Below, in pieces: positions 36,225 through 45,499 of a stretch of DNA of 60,905 nucleotides. How positions within the stretch are numbered: the stretch's first letter is position 1; each line of letters opens with the position of its first letter. Location of the stretch: positions 66,729-127,633 of the forward strand of contig JAPLMW010000028.1 of the NCBI GenBank assembly GCA_026386845.1, in the 5' to 3' direction. This DNA is from Phycisphaerae bacterium (GTDB lineage Bacteria > Planctomycetota > Phycisphaerae > Sedimentisphaerales > UBA12454). Position numbers and translations under genes: made by a program. Below the pieces are notes generated by a model. The model worked only from the letters and a program-made list of their open reading frames with translations, was not told the DNA's origin and ran no database searches.

Positions 36225-37264
36225 GTGAGATTTTATTTTTCGATTCTACTTTAAGAGACGGCTCTCATGCCGTTAAACACAACCTTGTTGCCGATGATAT
36301 CAGCCAATATTGTCAAAATGCCGACAGCATTGGTTTTCATACGATTATCGTTGGACACGGCAACGGATTGGGAGCATCTTCCCTGCAAGTCGGGGAATCT
36401 GCTATTTCCGATGAGCAGATGTTGACCAGTGCTCGTAAGAATCTCCAGAAAACCCGGCTGGGTGTGTTTCTCATACCAGGATTTGGAACTATAAGAGACG
36501 ATTTGTCTCCTGCGATAGAACTTGGTGTAGATTTAGTTTGTGTAGCGTCACACTGCACCGAGGCAGATGTTACAAAACAGCATATCGAATATTCAAGGCA
36601 AATGGGAAGGGATGCCTATGGAATATTGATGATGCAACACAGGGCATCAAAAGAACAATTATTACAGGAAGCCCTGAAGATGCAGGATTACGGGGCACAG
36701 GGTGTAATTCTAATGGATTCAGCGGGGTCTTCTGTCGTAGATGAAACTGCCGAGAGAATCAGCTATCTGGTTGAACGCCTGAATATAGCTGTGGGTTTTC
36801 ATGCCCATAATAATCTCGGTCTGGCAATAGCAAACTCTTATGTTGCGATAAAAGCTGGTGCATCGATTATTGATGGTACCGTCCGCGGCTTTGGAGCAGG
36901 GTCGGGCAACTGTCAACTGGAAGTCCTTGCAGGGCTTTTGTGGAAACTCAAAATTAATAGCCATCTGGATTTTTTTGGATTGCTTAATTTAAGCGAAAAC
37001 ATTGTGGCGAAAATGATGTTAAAGCCTCAGGGGATAACCGCAACCGGTCTGGTTAGCGGGCTTGCCGGAATATTTTCAGGTTTCGCTCCACATGTAGAGG
37101 AAGCGGCAAAAAGATACGGCGTCTGTCCTTGGGAGTTATTTATTGAACTTGGCAGAAGAAAAATGGTCGCAGGCCAGGAAGATTTTATTGTTGATGTTGC
37201 TATGTATCTGGCTCAAAGAAAAAAAACAGGTGAAGACGGATATCAGATTGAAGCGCTGCTTTGA
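36221..37264 (+). CDS. 4-hydroxy-2-oxovalerate aldolase (MhpE/DmpG/BphI family)
   Basis: 347 residues of the HMGL-like aldolase family. Metal and catalytic motifs: FFDSTLRDGSHAVKHNL at the N-terminus and GFHAHNNLGLAIANSYVAIKAGA with the His-x-His metal ligands. It splits 4-hydroxy-2-oxopentanoate to pyruvate and acetaldehyde, or joins them. The partner dehydrogenase overlaps its start by 4 bp. The following ThDP enzyme (33 bp away) uses 2-oxo acids, so the aldolase product could be its substrate. Direction and acceptor range are not shown by sequence. Confidence 0.92.
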   Translation: MSEILFFDSTLRDGSHAVKHNLVADDISQYCQNADSIGFHTIIVGHGNGLGASSLQVGESAISDEQMLTSARKNLQKTRLGVFLIPGFGTIRDDLSPAIELGVDLVCVASHCTEADVTKQHIEYSRQMGRDAYGILMMQHRASKEQLLQEALKMQDYGAQGVILMDSAGSSVVDETAERISYLVERLNIAVGFHAHNNLGLAIANSYVAIKAGASIIDGTVRGFGAGSGNCQLEVLAGLLWKLKINSHLDFFGLLNLSENIVAKMMLKPQGITATGLVSGLAGIFSGFAPHVEEAAKRYGVCPWELFIELGRRKMVAGQEDFIVDVAMYLAQRKKTGEDGYQIEALL

Positions 37265-37296
37265 TTAAATTGTGAATACATATAGAAAGGTACAAT

Positions 37297-39087
37297 ATGC
37301 GAGTTGCTGATTTTATTTTTAAGTTTCTATCCGATAAAGGGGTCGATGCTGCATTTATGGTCTCTGGCGGACAAGCAATGTTTCTCGTTGATGCCCTGTA
37401 TCAAAATAGAAATATCGATACGATATGCACTCACCACGAACAGGCTGCGGGGATGTCAGCAGACGCGTACGGCAGATATAAAGGCCCGATTGGCGTTGCT
37501 CTGGTTACGGCAGGTCCCGGCGGCATTAATGTTCTCAACGGTGTAGTGGGTGGATGGACAGACTCGTCTCCCATGATGATTATTTCCGGACAATCCGCGT
37601 TATCACATGTACAATACCAGGAAAATACCGGTATTCGACAATCCGGGATACAGGGAATCAATATAAAACCGATGGTCAAATGTGTAACAAAATATTTTGT
37701 GACGGTCGATGACCCTAATAAGATATTGTACTATATGCAGAAGGCTTATCATCTTGCGACTACCGGCAGACCGGGACCTGTATGGATTGATGTCCCCATC
37801 GACATTCAAAAAATGGAAGTCTCCAACAAGTTATTAGAAGAATATTGCCCATCAACCGAGAACTCGGAAATATTCCAGAATGAAGACCATATAGAGGAAG
37901 TTTTGAAATTGCTTGAATCATCGCAGCGGCCTTTATTTCTCGCTGGCCAGGGTATTAGATTAGCGGATGCCGTTGAGAAGTTTAATGACATTATAAACAA
38001 GTTGAAAATGCCGATTATAACTTCCCGGTTGGGCATTGACCTGATTCACAGCGACAGTGAATTGTATGTTGGCCGCCCGGGTATATACGGCGAACGTTCC
38101 GCGAATTTTGCCATTCAAAATGCAGATTTACTTATTGCAGTAGGTTGTCGATTAGCGTCTGCTTTGATAGGTTATAATCCCAAAGACTTTGCCAGGAATG
38201 CCAAGATAGCTATCGTAGATATAGACATGAAAGAACTCGAAAAACCCATTGCAGAGAGAGCTTTGAAAATCCGTTGCGATGCTAAAGTCTTTCTGAAAAA
38301 TCTGCTATCTCGTCTCGATGAGGTAGATATTGCAAACTATGATAAATGGATTAAAAAATGTAATGAATGGAAAGAAAAGTATCCCGTTGTTTTGCCTTCA
38401 TACAAAGATGAAAAACCGGTAAACTCTTATTACTTTACAGATAAATTATCTCAGGCCGCAAGCTGTGATGATGCTATAGTAGTCGATACTGGTTCTTGTT
38501 TTCATGTGGCTTGTCAGACTTGGAAAATTAAAAAAGGCCAGCGTTTTCTGACAACAGGAGGAATTTCAACAATGGGATATTGGCCGGCGGCAATAGGCGC
38601 CTGTGTTGCAAATAAAAAACAAAGAACTATAGTAATTACCGGTGATGGTTCACTACAGATGAATATCCAGGAATTCGCTACAATAAAACATTACAATCTC
38701 CCAATAAAAGTAATTATCTTCAATAATAATGGGTATCTGCTTATCAGACATACACAAAAGAACTTTATGGAAGGAAGATTATTTGGAGAAGGACCGGCTA
38801 CCGGTGTATGGTGCCCTGATTCTCTGCGCATCGCCGAAGCCTACGGCATCAAGGGAGTAAGGATTGAGTCGTCAGATGAGGTAGAAGCTAAAATCAAGGA
38901 AGTCATGAGCTGGAATGGACCGGTTATTTGTGATGTAATGACGCCTGAGTGGCAGCTGATTATTCCAAGAGTCTCATCCGAGAAAAAATCTGATGGAACT
39001 CTTGTATCCAGTGCTTATGAGGATATGTATCCATTTCTTGACCGCGGCGAGTTCCGCTCTGAAATGATAATAGAACCCCTCGACTAA
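37297..39087 (+). CDS. ThDP-dependent acetolactate-synthase-like carboligase, candidate YerE-type sugar branching enzyme
   Basis: 596 residues with the three-domain plan of acetolactate synthase. The Pyr domain has the catalytic Glu in CTHHEQAAGMSADAYGRY; a central FAD/nucleotide-like domain follows; the PP domain has the ThDP-Mg motif from GDGSLQMNIQEFATIKH to NNNGY. ilvN-type regulatory partner genes are absent and the gene sits at the end of rfbFGH plus aldolase/dehydrogenase genes. The known enzyme YerE of yersiniose synthesis is an acetolactate-synthase homologue that decarboxylates pyruvate and adds a two-carbon unit to C4 of a CDP-3,6-dideoxy-4-keto sugar. A similar role here is likely but inferred. 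It overlaps the convergent GT2 gene by 4 bp. Confidence 0.85.
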   Translation: MRVADFIFKFLSDKGVDAAFMVSGGQAMFLVDALYQNRNIDTICTHHEQAAGMSADAYGRYKGPIGVALVTAGPGGINVLNGVVGGWTDSSPMMIISGQSALSHVQYQENTGIRQSGIQGINIKPMVKCVTKYFVTVDDPNKILYYMQKAYHLATTGRPGPVWIDVPIDIQKMEVSNKLLEEYCPSTENSEIFQNEDHIEEVLKLLESSQRPLFLAGQGIRLADAVEKFNDIINKLKMPIITSRLGIDLIHSDSELYVGRPGIYGERSANFAIQNADLLIAVGCRLASALIGYNPKDFARNAKIAIVDIDMKELEKPIAERALKIRCDAKVFLKNLLSRLDEVDIANYDKWIKKCNEWKEKYPVVLPSYKDEKPVNSYYFTDKLSQAASCDDAIVVDTGSCFHVACQTWKIKKGQRFLTTGGISTMGYWPAAIGACVANKKQRTIVITGDGSLQMNIQEFATIKHYNLPIKVIIFNNNGYLLIRHTQKNFMEGRLFGEGPATGVWCPDSLRIAEAYGIKGVRIESSDEVEAKIKEVMSWNGPVICDVMTPEWQLIIPRVSSEKKSDGTLVSSAYEDMYPFLDRGEFRSEMIIEPLD

Positions 39088-40040
39088 TCCCCGTCCGTTT
39101 CGCTGAATCTGCTCTTTTTAAACAAACGCGGGAGATTTGCCATCAGCAAAATAAAAAATACTATCCGACTATAAGCCAGACGACTGAGACCAAGTTTAAA
39201 CATAGATATTTTCGCATTAAGCCCCCTTTTGCCGAGACCTTCCCGCACAAGCCTTTTGAGCAAATGATAGTGTATTTCTTTCTGCTCTTTTGCGGTGAAC
39301 TGGCCATACATATGCGGGAATTCAAATGCAATGTTTGCAAGAAGCAGCCGTTCTTTAATCAGGCGAAAATCAACACCGTGTATCGCGCTTTCCGACTTAT
39401 CGTGAATTCTTAGAAAACTCAAAATTTCCGGTACTATGTATGCATCGCCGACACCCAGAAGTCTCATCCACATATCAAGGTCGCCAAGCCAGTATTTCCA
39501 CATAAGATTAAATAATCCGATATGCAAATCTTTTCGCCGAAATATCACGCTGCTCGGACTGCCGACCCAGTTGCCGTCAAAAAACAAGCTCTTCTGCCCC
39601 TTTTTCCCGTTAAGTAACCCTGTGTTAGGGAAAAATTTTTCATCACGAACCAAATCACTCTTGCCAAATGCCTTATTAAAAGATGTTGCAAGCGAGACGC
39701 TCGGATTTTTATCCAACACATTCACAAAACCCTCGAGACAGCGAGTATCAAGCAAATCATCTGAAAAAATCGGTTTGATATACTCCCCCCTGCCAAGCAA
39801 AATCCCTCTATTAAGATTGCCTATTACACCAAGATTACTGTCATTAATATAAAAACGTATGCGGCTGTCTTTCGATGCATATTTTTTGATTATCTCAACA
39901 GTTCCATCCGTCGAGCAATTATCCGTAATAATCAGCTCAAAATCACTAAATGTCTGATTCAATACGCTCTCTATGGATTCGCCGACATAATCCTGCCGAT
40001 TATAACAGGGTAAACAGACACTTACTTTCGGTTCCGGCAT
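39084..40040 (-). CDS. glycosyltransferase family 2
   Basis: 318 residues. The GT-A fold start KVSVCLPCYNRQDYVGESIESVLNQTFSDFELIITDN is classical GT2, with a DD metal-binding region in PIFSDDLLD, and WLGDLDMWMRLL further on. It adds a sugar from a nucleotide donor at the cytoplasmic side of the membrane. It is the only minus-strand gene within the 32-46 kb stretch, divergent from the SDR gene. GGGAAG lies before the ATG. Donor and acceptor are unknown. Confidence 0.88.
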   Translation of the reverse strand: MPEPKVSVCLPCYNRQDYVGESIESVLNQTFSDFELIITDNCSTDGTVEIIKKYASKDSRIRFYINDSNLGVIGNLNRGILLGRGEYIKPIFSDDLLDTRCLEGFVNVLDKNPSVSLATSFNKAFGKSDLVRDEKFFPNTGLLNGKKGQKSLFFDGNWVGSPSSVIFRRKDLHIGLFNLMWKYWLGDLDMWMRLLGVGDAYIVPEILSFLRIHDKSESAIHGVDFRLIKERLLLANIAFEFPHMYGQFTAKEQKEIHYHLLKRLVREGLGKRGLNAKISMFKLGLSRLAYSRIVFFILLMANLPRLFKKSRFSETDGD

Positions 40041-40063
40041 AAATAATCTTCCCTGAATTTTGG

Positions 40064-40091
40064 TTGCTCTAATCAGTCATTACAATATAAT
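40064..40091 (+). promoter_or_regulatory. sigma70-type promoter of the second glycan operon
   Basis: TTGCTC (40064-40069), a 16-bp spacer and a perfect TATAAT (40086-40091) lie 28 bp before the ATG at 40120. It would drive the run of closely packed genes 40120-46375. The -35 box is weak. Confidence 0.55.
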
Positions 40092-40119
40092 GTTTATCGT
40101 TATTTAGCAATCGAAATTT

Positions 40120-41175
40120 ATGCCTTTAACCCAAACAGATTTAAACCATATTCTCAAAAACACCGAGCCGCTATGGCAACGGGCGGCAAATAAACGTTTT
40201 TTCATCACCGGCGGCACAGGTTTTATCGGCAAATGGTTATTAGAAAGTTTCGCATACGCAAATCGCCGGCTTAACCTCAATTGCCAAATGCTGGTTCTGT
40301 CGCGCTGGCCTGAAAAATTCGTCCGGCAATACCATCACTTCGCAAATTTTGATGAAATCAAATTCCTAAAGGCCGAGGTTGAAAATTTTGAATTTCCTGA
40401 TGGAAAATTCGATTACATAATTCACGCCGCTACTGAAGCCAGCGCAACGCTTAACACCGAAAAACCTCTCGAAATGACAGATACTATAATTGAAGGCACA
40501 AAAAGAACGCTGAATTTCGCAAGACAATGCGGGGCAAAACGTTTTCTGTTTTTAAGTTCCGGCGCCGTTTATGGTAAACAGCCGGATAATTTGCCGCTTA
40601 TGCCGGAAAACCATAACGGTGCCCCCGACCCGCTGGACATACTCAGCGCCTACGGACAGGCCAAACGAACCGCTGAATTGTTTTGCGGCATTTATTACAA
40701 AAATTATGGTATAGAAACCACCATAGCCCGCTGTTTCGCTCTTGTCGGACCGTATCTGAACCTGAATATTCATTACGCAATCGGCAACTTTATCCGGGAT
40801 GCCTTAAAGGGCGGACCAATAATCGTAAACGGCGATGGAACCCCCCTGCGTTCCTATCTCTACGCCGCTGACCTTGCGATATGGTTGTGGACAATGCTCT
40901 TCAAAGCCGAACCCTCAACAGCTTACAATGTCGGCTCGGATATTCCAATCAGCATCGCTGACCTTGCACACAAAATAGCGGCTATCGTATCGGACAAATG
41001 CAAAGTGCAAATCGCGAAAAAGCCCGGTCTGATTACAGAAAGACAACGATATGTTCCCTGTATAGATAAAGCCAGAACCGAACTTGGACTTGACTGTTGG
41101 ACTATACTTGAAGATTCGATAAAACGCACAATACAGTTCTACAGAGGGAAAAAACAGGATAATTTCTATGAATAA
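40120..41175 (+). CDS. NAD-dependent epimerase/dehydratase (extended SDR)
   Basis: 351 residues. The Rossmann motif FFITGGTGFIGKWLLESFAYA lies ~30 residues in, then HAATEASATLN, FLSSGAVYG with the catalytic Ser, and YGQAKRTAELF with Tyr-x3-Lys. The C-terminal part (GDGTPLRSYLYAADLAIWL, YNVGSDIPISIADLA) is typical of nucleotide-sugar epimerases, dehydratases and reductases. The reaction cannot be told. Because no other candidate is visible, it could be the reductase that completes the branched dideoxy sugar, but it is in a separate operon. It overlaps the next gene by 8 bp. Confidence 0.85.
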   Translation: MPLTQTDLNHILKNTEPLWQRAANKRFFITGGTGFIGKWLLESFAYANRRLNLNCQMLVLSRWPEKFVRQYHHFANFDEIKFLKAEVENFEFPDGKFDYIIHAATEASATLNTEKPLEMTDTIIEGTKRTLNFARQCGAKRFLFLSSGAVYGKQPDNLPLMPENHNGAPDPLDILSAYGQAKRTAELFCGIYYKNYGIETTIARCFALVGPYLNLNIHYAIGNFIRDALKGGPIIVNGDGTPLRSYLYAADLAIWLWTMLFKAEPSTAYNVGSDIPISIADLAHKIAAIVSDKCKVQIAKKPGLITERQRYVPCIDKARTELGLDCWTILEDSIKRTIQFYRGKKQDNFYE

Positions 41176-42274
41176 GCGAATCGTCCTGTGTACGGGAGCC
41201 GAAATCTTTTTGCAAAATCGTATATTCGACCCTGAATGGGCCGCAAAATTCCCCGGCGCAGAAACAATGTCGGAACTGGCAAAACTGGCAAAAAAAGAAA
41301 ATACAGATATCGTTACCAGCGATATAGCTTTGTCGCATATAAATAAGGGAGACTGGCAGCCGAATGAAGTCAACCTTATTATGGAAGCAGACAACCCGCA
41401 GGGGTTTGAGTTAATGAAGCTCGGCTGCAAGCCAAAAATACTCCAATGCTTTGAATCACCCATATTTGCCTGGCCGTTCTATGACAAACTTGACCAGCTT
41501 GCCCCGAAATTTGAGCATAGAATTCTCTTTAGAGGCGCATTTGAAAAATTTCACACAGATTACGGACAAAACCACCCTGCTCGATTCCCAATATTTCACA
41601 AGGGTACAAAATTTGCAATAAAACCCTGGAATGAAAGAAAAGATGTCGTTCTTGTCGCAGCCAACAAACACTGGAAAAAATCTAGTTTTCCTCTCTCTTT
41701 CAAACCTGAAAAATATCTCAAATGGTGGCGAAAATTAAATTCTCCTACTTTAAAAGACGCTATCCACGACGAACTGCAAGGCAAAAGACTCGAAGCAATT
41801 GAGTTTTTCGCGGCACAGAACAAAATCGATATCTTCGGACGCGAATGGCAAAATCTCTCTAAGCTTCCGTCTCAATGGCAAAAACGATTAGCTCCTGTTA
41901 TCAGCAGGCTTGACCCACAACCCTGCGAAGATAAAATCGAAACAATAAGCAACTACAAATTCGCCGTCTGCTTTGAAAATGTCGCTTATCCGGGCTATAT
42001 TACAGAAAAGATTATTGATTGCTTAGTCGCAGGTATTATTCCTTTATATTTAGGTGCACCGGATGTTGCCGATTTTATTCCACAAGATATCTTTATTAAT
42101 GTGAAAAATTTTGACAATTTTCAGCAGCTCAATAAATATATGGAAAGCATCACTGAGAAAACAGCAATGAAAATAATAAACTCTGGTAGAGCTTTTCTTA
42201 TGTCTCCCGCTGCACAGTTTCACAGTTTTGAAGGATTTGCCGAGTTTCTGTTCGAACTGCTTAAAAAGGACTGA
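41168..42274 (+). CDS. glycosyltransferase family 10 (alpha-1,3/4-fucosyltransferase-like)
   Basis: 368 residues. The C-terminal half carries the GT10 donor-site motif: KFAVCFENVAYPGYITEKIIDCLVAGIIPLYLGAPDV, matching the F-E-N...Y-x-T-E-K...G-x-x-P-x-x-x-G pattern. The N-terminal ~170 residues are less conserved, as usual for the acceptor domain. It would transfer fucose (or another sugar) to a glycan. No GDP-fucose genes are in the window. It overlaps the SDR gene by 8 bp. Confidence 0.82.
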   Translation: MNKRIVLCTGAEIFLQNRIFDPEWAAKFPGAETMSELAKLAKKENTDIVTSDIALSHINKGDWQPNEVNLIMEADNPQGFELMKLGCKPKILQCFESPIFAWPFYDKLDQLAPKFEHRILFRGAFEKFHTDYGQNHPARFPIFHKGTKFAIKPWNERKDVVLVAANKHWKKSSFPLSFKPEKYLKWWRKLNSPTLKDAIHDELQGKRLEAIEFFAAQNKIDIFGREWQNLSKLPSQWQKRLAPVISRLDPQPCEDKIETISNYKFAVCFENVAYPGYITEKIIDCLVAGIIPLYLGAPDVADFIPQDIFINVKNFDNFQQLNKYMESITEKTAMKIINSGRAFLMSPAAQFHSFEGFAEFLFELLKKD

Positions 42275-42278
42275 AAAA

Positions 42279-43022
42279 ATGAAAAAAATCATCAAAAGAT
42301 GGCTCAGACCACTGATAAAAACCAATATCATTGAAGGAATCATACAATATCAGCGATTCATCAGCGATTGGCGCAAATATAAAAAACTCGAAGGCGCAGA
42401 ACCGATAAAACTAAAGGATTCTTATCCCTGCCTGTTCGACAGAAGCGAAACTTTTTCTCCCGGCAGTCATTACTTTTATCAGGACATCTGGGCATTTACA
42501 AGAATATATAACTCAAAAACTCCTCTGCACATCGATGTCGGCTCAAAAGCCGAATTCGTATCATTTTTGACGGCAATTACCAATATTGAATTTATTGATA
42601 TACGCCCTCTCGATGCACCATATCTTAAAAACCTCAAAAGCATCGCAGGCTCTATCCTGCAAATGCCTTATGATGACAACTCCGTAAAATCTCTATCCTG
42701 CCTTCATGTCGCAGAGCATATTGGCCTAGGCAGATACGGCGACCCGCTCGACCCAAAAGGGACAATAAAAGCCGCTCGTGAACTTGCCCGTGTCCTTGCG
42801 CCGGGTGGAAATCTTTACTTTTCACTGCCCGTTGGAAAACCAAAAGTCTGCTTTAACGCACACAGAATACACTCGCCAAAACAGATACTTGAATACTTTT
42901 CAGATTTAAGACTCGTCGAGTTCAGCGTCTATGACGACCAGAAAAGATTTATCGAAAATACAGACCCTGTCTCAGTGGAAAATAATAAATTCGCCTGCGG
43001 TATGTTCTGGTTTACAAAATAA
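42279..43022 (+). CDS. DUF268-like protein with methyltransferase-type fold
   Basis: The ATG at 42279 is chosen over 42228 because it has AAGGA 8 nt upstream and follows the GT10 stop by 4 bp; the protein is then 247 residues. PLHIDVGSKAEFVSFLTA resembles motif I of SAM methyltransferases, and LSCLHVAEHIGLGRYGDPLDPKG with ELARVLAPGGNLYFSLPVG resembles the post-motif region. This matches the DUF268 family, common in polysaccharide clusters but without a proven reaction. A role in sugar methylation is a guess. Confidence 0.75.
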   Translation: MKKIIKRWLRPLIKTNIIEGIIQYQRFISDWRKYKKLEGAEPIKLKDSYPCLFDRSETFSPGSHYFYQDIWAFTRIYNSKTPLHIDVGSKAEFVSFLTAITNIEFIDIRPLDAPYLKNLKSIAGSILQMPYDDNSVKSLSCLHVAEHIGLGRYGDPLDPKGTIKAARELARVLAPGGNLYFSLPVGKPKVCFNAHRIHSPKQILEYFSDLRLVEFSVYDDQKRFIENTDPVSVENNKFACGMFWFTK

Positions 43023-43048
43023 TGGAAATTTAGTAGTATTTGCTCACT

Positions 43049-43741
43049 ATGAACGTTCGACCGAAATATCCTCTCTATCTGCCGGTATTCTTAAGAACAG
43101 GCTGGTCCGTCAGCAGAAAAATAAATGCTCTTGTTCCAAAACTGCTGACTGAACAACAAATACAGCAGTTCCAGGCTGTAGAAGGACACACGACACTTCG
43201 ACAATGTGCTACTTTGTTTTACCTGGCCCATATCAGTACAAAAACTGCCGGCAGGATAGTGGAAATCGGCTCATTCAAAGGAAAATCAACCTGCTGGATG
43301 GCTAAAGCCCTGCAACTGGCAGGCTCAAACGAAAAAATCGCCGCCGTTGACCCTCACATAAACACACGCAACCCCGGCGTTGTGCCGGATTACAAAGAAG
43401 ATTCCAGTTTTGATGCCTTCTTGAATAACTTAAAAAGCTGCGGTGTAACTCAATATGTAGAACCGGTTAAACAAACGTCTAAGGATGCCGCGAAAAACTG
43501 GAAACAGCCTATAAAGTTGCTTTTCATTGACGGTTCCCATCTATATGATGATGTAATGCTTGACTTGAAGCTCTGGGAACCCCGGCTTAATATCGGCGGT
43601 ATTGTTGTAATGCATGACACAAAACCTATAGGACCCCGAGTGGAAGTCAGAAAAGCAATGAATGACTATATTGTAAAAAGCAAACGCTTTAAGGAACTGC
43701 TTCAACTTGAAAATATGGCCTGCTTCACAAAAATGAAGTAA
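43049..43741 (+). CDS. class I SAM-dependent methyltransferase (Methyltransf_24 type)
   Basis: About 230 residues; the ATG at 43049 is preferred over the TTG at 43040, though neither has a strong ribosome-binding site. The SAM-binding motif I GRIVEIGSFKGKSTCWMAKAL, LLFIDGSHLYDDVMLDLKLW and GGIVVMHDT are typical of the cephalosporin-hydroxylase/Methyltransf_24 group. It probably methylates a glycan or glycan precursor. It lies 26 bp after the DUF268 gene and 6 bp before the GT2 gene. Confidence 0.82.
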   Translation: MNVRPKYPLYLPVFLRTGWSVSRKINALVPKLLTEQQIQQFQAVEGHTTLRQCATLFYLAHISTKTAGRIVEIGSFKGKSTCWMAKALQLAGSNEKIAAVDPHINTRNPGVVPDYKEDSSFDAFLNNLKSCGVTQYVEPVKQTSKDAAKNWKQPIKLLFIDGSHLYDDVMLDLKLWEPRLNIGGIVVMHDTKPIGPRVEVRKAMNDYIVKSKRFKELLQLENMACFTKMK

Positions 43742-43747
43742 TTATAT

Positions 43748-44704
43748 ATGCCGACTGTTTCAATTATAATTCCGACTTATAACAGATGCGACCTTTTGCT
43801 GCAAACGATAAACTCCGTCCTCGCACAGGACTCCAGAGACTTTGAGATACTTGTCATAGACGATGGCTCCACCGACCACACCGGACAAACCGTTGCCGAA
43901 ATAAAAGATAATCGCATAAAATATTTCCCTAAAAACAACGGTGGAAGGTCATCAGCCAGAAATTTCGGCTTGAAAAAAGCACAGGGACAATTTATCTGCT
44001 TCCTCGACTCAGACGACTTATGGCCCGGCAATTTCTTAAGAACTATGACGAGCCGCCTGCAAAAAAATCCTCAATACGGCGCGGCATATTGTATGAGAAC
44101 CCTGCTGTTTGAAGACGGTTCAACCAAACCTTCATATCAGAAAGAATTTTTCTTCTCAGGGCAAATAACTTCCCAACTATTCCAAAAAACCTTCATTCAA
44201 ACATCAACAATCTGCTTCAGAAGGGAAATACTTGAGGATATATTTTTCGATGAATCTCTTAACAACGGCGAAGACGTCGATGTATGGCTGAAAATATCGA
44301 CGAGAACTAAATTCCTCTTTGTGCCGGATATTCAAATTATATACAGGCAGCAAACTCTGCCGGACACAGCTGAGTTCGACTCCAAATACTGCAACCGTAT
44401 CCGCGTCCTCGAAAGATTTTACTTTAAACTCGGCGGAAATAAATATATCCCCCGTAAAATTGCGATGAGAAAGCTCAGTTATGCTTACCGCAGCGCCGCG
44501 AAAAAAGCCCTCAAAGCCGGCTGCCGGAAAGCCGCTATAGAGCTTACAAAAATGGCCCTGCAATTCCAAAAATGGCAAATACGTCTTTATCTTGACCTGA
44601 TAAAAGCTTATAATATAAACAGGAAAAATGATAAAATGCCGGACTGGCAAATGCCAAAACCATTGGAAATAAACGGCAGTTCTATTGCGGGAGAACCGAA
44701 ATGA
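43748..44704 (+). CDS. glycosyltransferase family 2
   Basis: 318 residues. The N-terminus VSIIIPTYNRCDLLLQTINSVLAQ and the metal-binding ICFLDSDDLWPGNF are canonical GT2 motifs; NGEDVDVWLKIS is the usual downstream acidic segment with catalytic base. The C-terminal ~80 residues are basic and helical. It overlaps the next gene by 4 bp (ATGA). Sugar donor and acceptor are unknown. Confidence 0.9.
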   Translation: MPTVSIIIPTYNRCDLLLQTINSVLAQDSRDFEILVIDDGSTDHTGQTVAEIKDNRIKYFPKNNGGRSSARNFGLKKAQGQFICFLDSDDLWPGNFLRTMTSRLQKNPQYGAAYCMRTLLFEDGSTKPSYQKEFFFSGQITSQLFQKTFIQTSTICFRREILEDIFFDESLNNGEDVDVWLKISTRTKFLFVPDIQIIYRQQTLPDTAEFDSKYCNRIRVLERFYFKLGGNKYIPRKIAMRKLSYAYRSAAKKALKAGCRKAAIELTKMALQFQKWQIRLYLDLIKAYNINRKNDKMPDWQMPKPLEINGSSIAGEPK

Positions 44705-45498
44705 ACATAGTAACAGCAGGCGATTCCGGTTTCTTCCACTGTTTAAAAGAACTGGCAGACAGCGTAAGAAAAATTTACAACAAACCGGTCATCCTCTACG
44801 ACATCGGTCTTACAGAAGAACAAAAAAAACAAATAGACGCTGTTATTATACCTATACAGGTTACCGAAAAAGTAAACCACAAAGGAAAAAGTTTGCTTGC
44901 AACATCAGGAATACCCAGCACACGCGCCACACATAAACCGTTTTGCGTCAGGCATTATTTTGAAAATTTTTCTGAACCGATGATTCTCGTCGATGCAGAC
45001 TGTTTGTTTACAGCAAAGGTCGAAGAAACAGGCTTTGACGTAGGCGTTACCTGCTACAAATCAAAGAAAAAAAATATCGACTATTATAACGGCATTATCA
45101 ACTCAGGCGTCATATTCTTTAACAGCCCTGCCGAAAAACTCGTCAATTGCTGGGCTGAAGAATGTGAAAAAGAATTAACCACCGATCAGAAAGCTCTGTC
45201 CGACGTCCTCAGCCGGACTATAAACTGGAATATATTTAATAAAGTCCAGGACTGGAACGGCCTGAAAATAAAAATATTCAATACAAAAATATATAACGAC
45301 TTTCACCTGACCAAAAAAGGCAAAATCCTTCACTTTATAAATACAAAACACGATAAAGACATCTATGAAAAGCTCATCGATGGATATAAACAGGGAAAAG
45401 ACATACGAAAGATGTTCAGGTGGATAAAACGAGGCAAAAAAACACGACTCGAACGACTGTTTGAGAATATTACTAATTTTGTTAAATTCAACGGATAA
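44701..45498 (+). CDS. putative glycosyltransferase, GT-A fold (GT8-like)
   Basis: 265 residues. No family is recognised with certainty. MILVDADCLF gives a Asp-x-Asp metal motif after a ~95-residue nucleotide-binding-like half; INSGVIFFNSPAE and HFINTKHDKDIYEK echo segments of GT8-type enzymes, including the late His. No signal peptide. It is flanked by GT2 and GT11 genes with a 4-bp overlap and a 1-bp gap, so a role in the same glycan is likely. Confidence 0.6.
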   Translation: MNIVTAGDSGFFHCLKELADSVRKIYNKPVILYDIGLTEEQKKQIDAVIIPIQVTEKVNHKGKSLLATSGIPSTRATHKPFCVRHYFENFSEPMILVDADCLFTAKVEETGFDVGVTCYKSKKKNIDYYNGIINSGVIFFNSPAEKLVNCWAEECEKELTTDQKALSDVLSRTINWNIFNKVQDWNGLKIKIFNTKIYNDFHLTKKGKILHFINTKHDKDIYEKLIDGYKQGKDIRKMFRWIKRGKKTRLERLFENITNFVKFNG

Positions 45499-45499
45499 G

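Noticed and set aside
37297-39087. Biosynthetic acetolactate synthase (ilvB)
   Set aside because: There is no ilvN or other branched-chain gene nearby, and it lies at the end of a CDP-dideoxysugar operon; the general family is kept but the ilvB name is not used.
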